Source: Trichoplax sp. H2 (taxonomy: Eukaryota; Placozoa; Uniplacotomia; Trichoplacea). From it: DNA of 64,000 nt. The position numbers and the translations under genes were made by a program. Of this stretch, positions 61,878 to 64,000 are shown piece after piece. The notes under the pieces were generated by a model, which saw only the letters and a list, made by a program, of their open reading frames with translations, had not been told where the DNA came from and made no database searches. The stretch is taken from the NCBI GenBank assembly GCA_003344405.1, contig NOWV01000101.1:124001-188000 (forward strand), given 5' to 3'. The number at the start of each line of letters is the position of its first letter. Positions within the stretch are counted from its first letter, which is position 1.

Positions 61878-64000
61878 ATGCCCTCTGAATCGGCTAAAAA
61901 ACGACAAGCCAAAAAGAAGCAACAAGCCAAGGCCAGATCGAAAGGTGCAGCCAAGTCGACGAACGGCTCTGATTCTTTAAAACAGTCTACAATCGATAAA
62001 GGTTGGTCGTCTACCGGGGTCTTAGATAGCCACGCTCAATCCCGTGATATCCATATCTCCAATTTTTCTCTGACCTTTCATGGAGCGGAATTATTGACTG
62101 ATACAAAATTAGAACTTAATTATGGTAGAAGATATGGGTTAGTTGGCTTAAATGGTTGCGGTAAGTAATTTCTATCATTTTTGTTAATGGATTAAGTACT
62201 TGAATGGTGTTGCCGGGAATGATAATCGAAAGTTTAAAAATCCATCTTTCAATTTTCACTATCGCCTTCACGACTTCATTCAATACGTAGTGGGACTACA
62301 TACTGCACATACCATGATACCGTATACAGTACTGGAGCCGGAGGCCATACGGGAGTCAACTCCCTGCATAGCTGAATAGTCCACACTACTAGTGTACTAC
62401 TGTACTGTACAGTACAGTAGAAGCACACAACAGCATGAAGCGATTTTTCATTGATTCGATCACGACATTGTCACACCACTGTGAATAATGGACGGTACGT
62501 ACGCGTACACGTGATCGTAATCGTACCGACAGTATGAAATAGTCTGCATGAATCGAGTTAGATGGCCTTTCACTATAGTCTATGAATACTGCCATCGCTT
62601 TTTTGCATCAAAGTAGAATATCGACTGTTATTCAAAAAGTCTCATTCACTTTGACGTGATATTGCAATACTGTACTACTCTGCTGCAATATACTGTAGAC
62701 AATATTGAAAATGAGGTTAGGATAACTTAAGGTCGTGTTTAGATATTAACCCTTTCGTGTGTGTTACTGTCAGCCATTTTTAATAGTCCGTTCTGTACTG
62801 CATGTACTGTACGAGTACCGTCATCAGTCAGCGCATTTAGCAATGACTAACGATAAATTCAATTGCGGTTTTGTAATAACGTTTCAGTGTTGAAATCAAG
62901 TAAGAATCCATCGTTAAGCGTGACAGGTTTGATAGGGTATGATACTTTGAATGGTTGATAGAACAAAGATACGATAATGTACTTGTAAAGTTTATACTGT
63001 AGTTACATCCTGTACTGTACTGTACAGTACAGTAAATGCAACTGGTGTAGATTGTACCGGAGACTAGAGCTACTGTGCTGCCTGATGGCTACAAACTTAG
63101 TGATTTGATATCACATGAAGCTCTGAATTTGACAAAGTTGACGTACTATTATTCCCTGTGCAAGCTATAAATTGATTATCCATTATTGACAGTTGACTAT
63201 TCGTTGTCCTTTAGCAATGGATTGAACAATTTATGTATGATACCTACGAATGTATGTTATAGTATACAGTAGGTAGAGTTAGCAATATTGCAATGCTAGA
63301 ATATCTCCATCTCCACGCATCATATAGAATGATTATAATATTGAAACACACTTTTATAGGTAAATCAACACTATTAGAATGTCTAACATATCGAGATATT
63401 CCAATACCGGATCATATTGATATCTATCACTTATCGGAAGAGATGGGTAAAAGCCAGAAAACCGCTATTGAAGCTGTTATGGAAGTTGACGAGGAGAGGA
63501 TTAGGCTTGAACAAGAGGCAGAAAGATTAACTGCTGAACTACAAAAGGGAAATGACAGTGCTCATGATCGCATAACCGAAATTTATGAACGTTTAGATGA
63601 ATTAGATGCTGATAAGGCTGAGGTAAAAGATTACGTAAATTATTTTATGCCATACTAACTCAACACATATCTCCTGAGCATTCATATCTATGTAATAAAT
63701 GAATGCAAATTGTATTCAATCTACAGTTAATGCCATAGTGTACTATTATATTTTACTGCAAAAATAGAAAATTTTTTTATCTGCACATTCGATCCTCGCC
63801 ATGGAAAATTTCTATACGTATTTTTGTTAAGAGTATAATATACTACCTAATTGACATTATTCGAAATTGTTGCGAAGGTTAGCAAAGTATATATCCTTCG
63901 ACAATGTGGTAACCTTTTACGTTATACCACAGTATTTGAATAGATGCGATAATATTATTGCGTATTGATTCATTGCTAATAAATATTGTAGGTGAGAGCC
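61878..64000 (+). CDS. ABCF2: ATP-binding cassette protein ABCF2 (5' part)
   Basis: Soluble ABC ATPase without membrane segments; the ABCF family works on ribosomes. Exons 61878-62160 and 63360-63622, and the first nine bases of a third at 63992-64000 (GTG AGA GCC), which continues beyond the window. Residues 1-30 are Lys/Ala-rich ([19 protein letters not shown]), typical of ABCF2. [21 protein letters not shown] leads to the first Walker A, GLNGCGKST, which is split by intron 1 after the first base of the Gly codon before [20 protein letters not shown] and [16 protein letters not shown] follow, as in human ABCF2. The ATG at 61878 is preceded by GCAACC; an in-frame TTG further up is ignored. 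Intron 1 (1.2 kb) has CAGTA runs near 62396-62420 and 63012-63034. Confidence 0.93.

Overview
This is an AT-rich, intron-dense animal genome segment, assembled with three runs of exactly 20 N. Metazoan genes (a six-unit granulin precursor, two class A GPCRs, VPS50, CFAP221), short introns, many ancestral-looking exon boundaries and a dispersed CAGTA/TACTG repeat suggest an early-branching animal. A placozoan such as Trichoplax fits best, but that is inference. All identifications rest on reading the translations against remembered protein families; no search was run.

Layout. 1-3.7 kb: the first coding exon of isopentenyl-diphosphate isomerase (minus) and a small LYR-motif mitochondrial protein (plus). 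The flanks of both gaps are repeated there, so these genes appear twice, probably as unmerged allelic contigs. 6.4-8.4 kb: the mitochondrial citrate carrier SLC25A1 (minus, 6 exons). 8.4-11.6 kb: CAGTA-repeat-rich spacer. 11.6-13.1 kb: a secreted granulin precursor. 14.3-17.1 kb: MRPL44 (minus, 10 exons), head-to-head with MRPL57/mL63 (plus, 3 exons, 18.5-19.9 kb). 22.0-23.0 kb: a single-exon GPCR, then a 6-kb gene-poor stretch. 29.0-37.7 kb: VPS50/syndetin (minus, 36 exons). 39.1-41.3 kb: a short ANKZF1/Vms1-like gene (plus, 9 exons). 42.6-51.2 kb: CFAP221/PCDP1 (plus, 26 exons). 51.2-55.5 kb: gene-poor. 55.5-56.6 kb: a second single-exon GPCR. About 59.8 kb: an unassigned candidate first exon beside the third gap. 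61.9-64.0 kb: the start of ABCF2 (plus), cut by the window edge.

Exons were joined by hand. For every complete multi-exon model the phases agree at each junction and the summed coding length divides by three: SLC25A1 334 aa, MRPL44 365, MRPL57 102, VPS50 929, ANKZF1-like 330, CFAP221 907, LYR protein 73.

The genes are not an operon. One theme recurs: the LYR protein (relative of the human MIEF1 upstream-ORF microprotein, a mitoribosome large-subunit assembly factor), mL44, mL63, the citrate carrier and the ANKZF1-like peptidyl-tRNA hydrolase all concern mitochondria or mitochondrial protein quality. mL44 and mL63 share one divergent intergenic region. The other genes serve endosomal recycling (VPS50), the ciliary central apparatus (CFAP221), ribosome-associated ABC ATPase work (ABCF2) and signalling (granulin, GPCRs).
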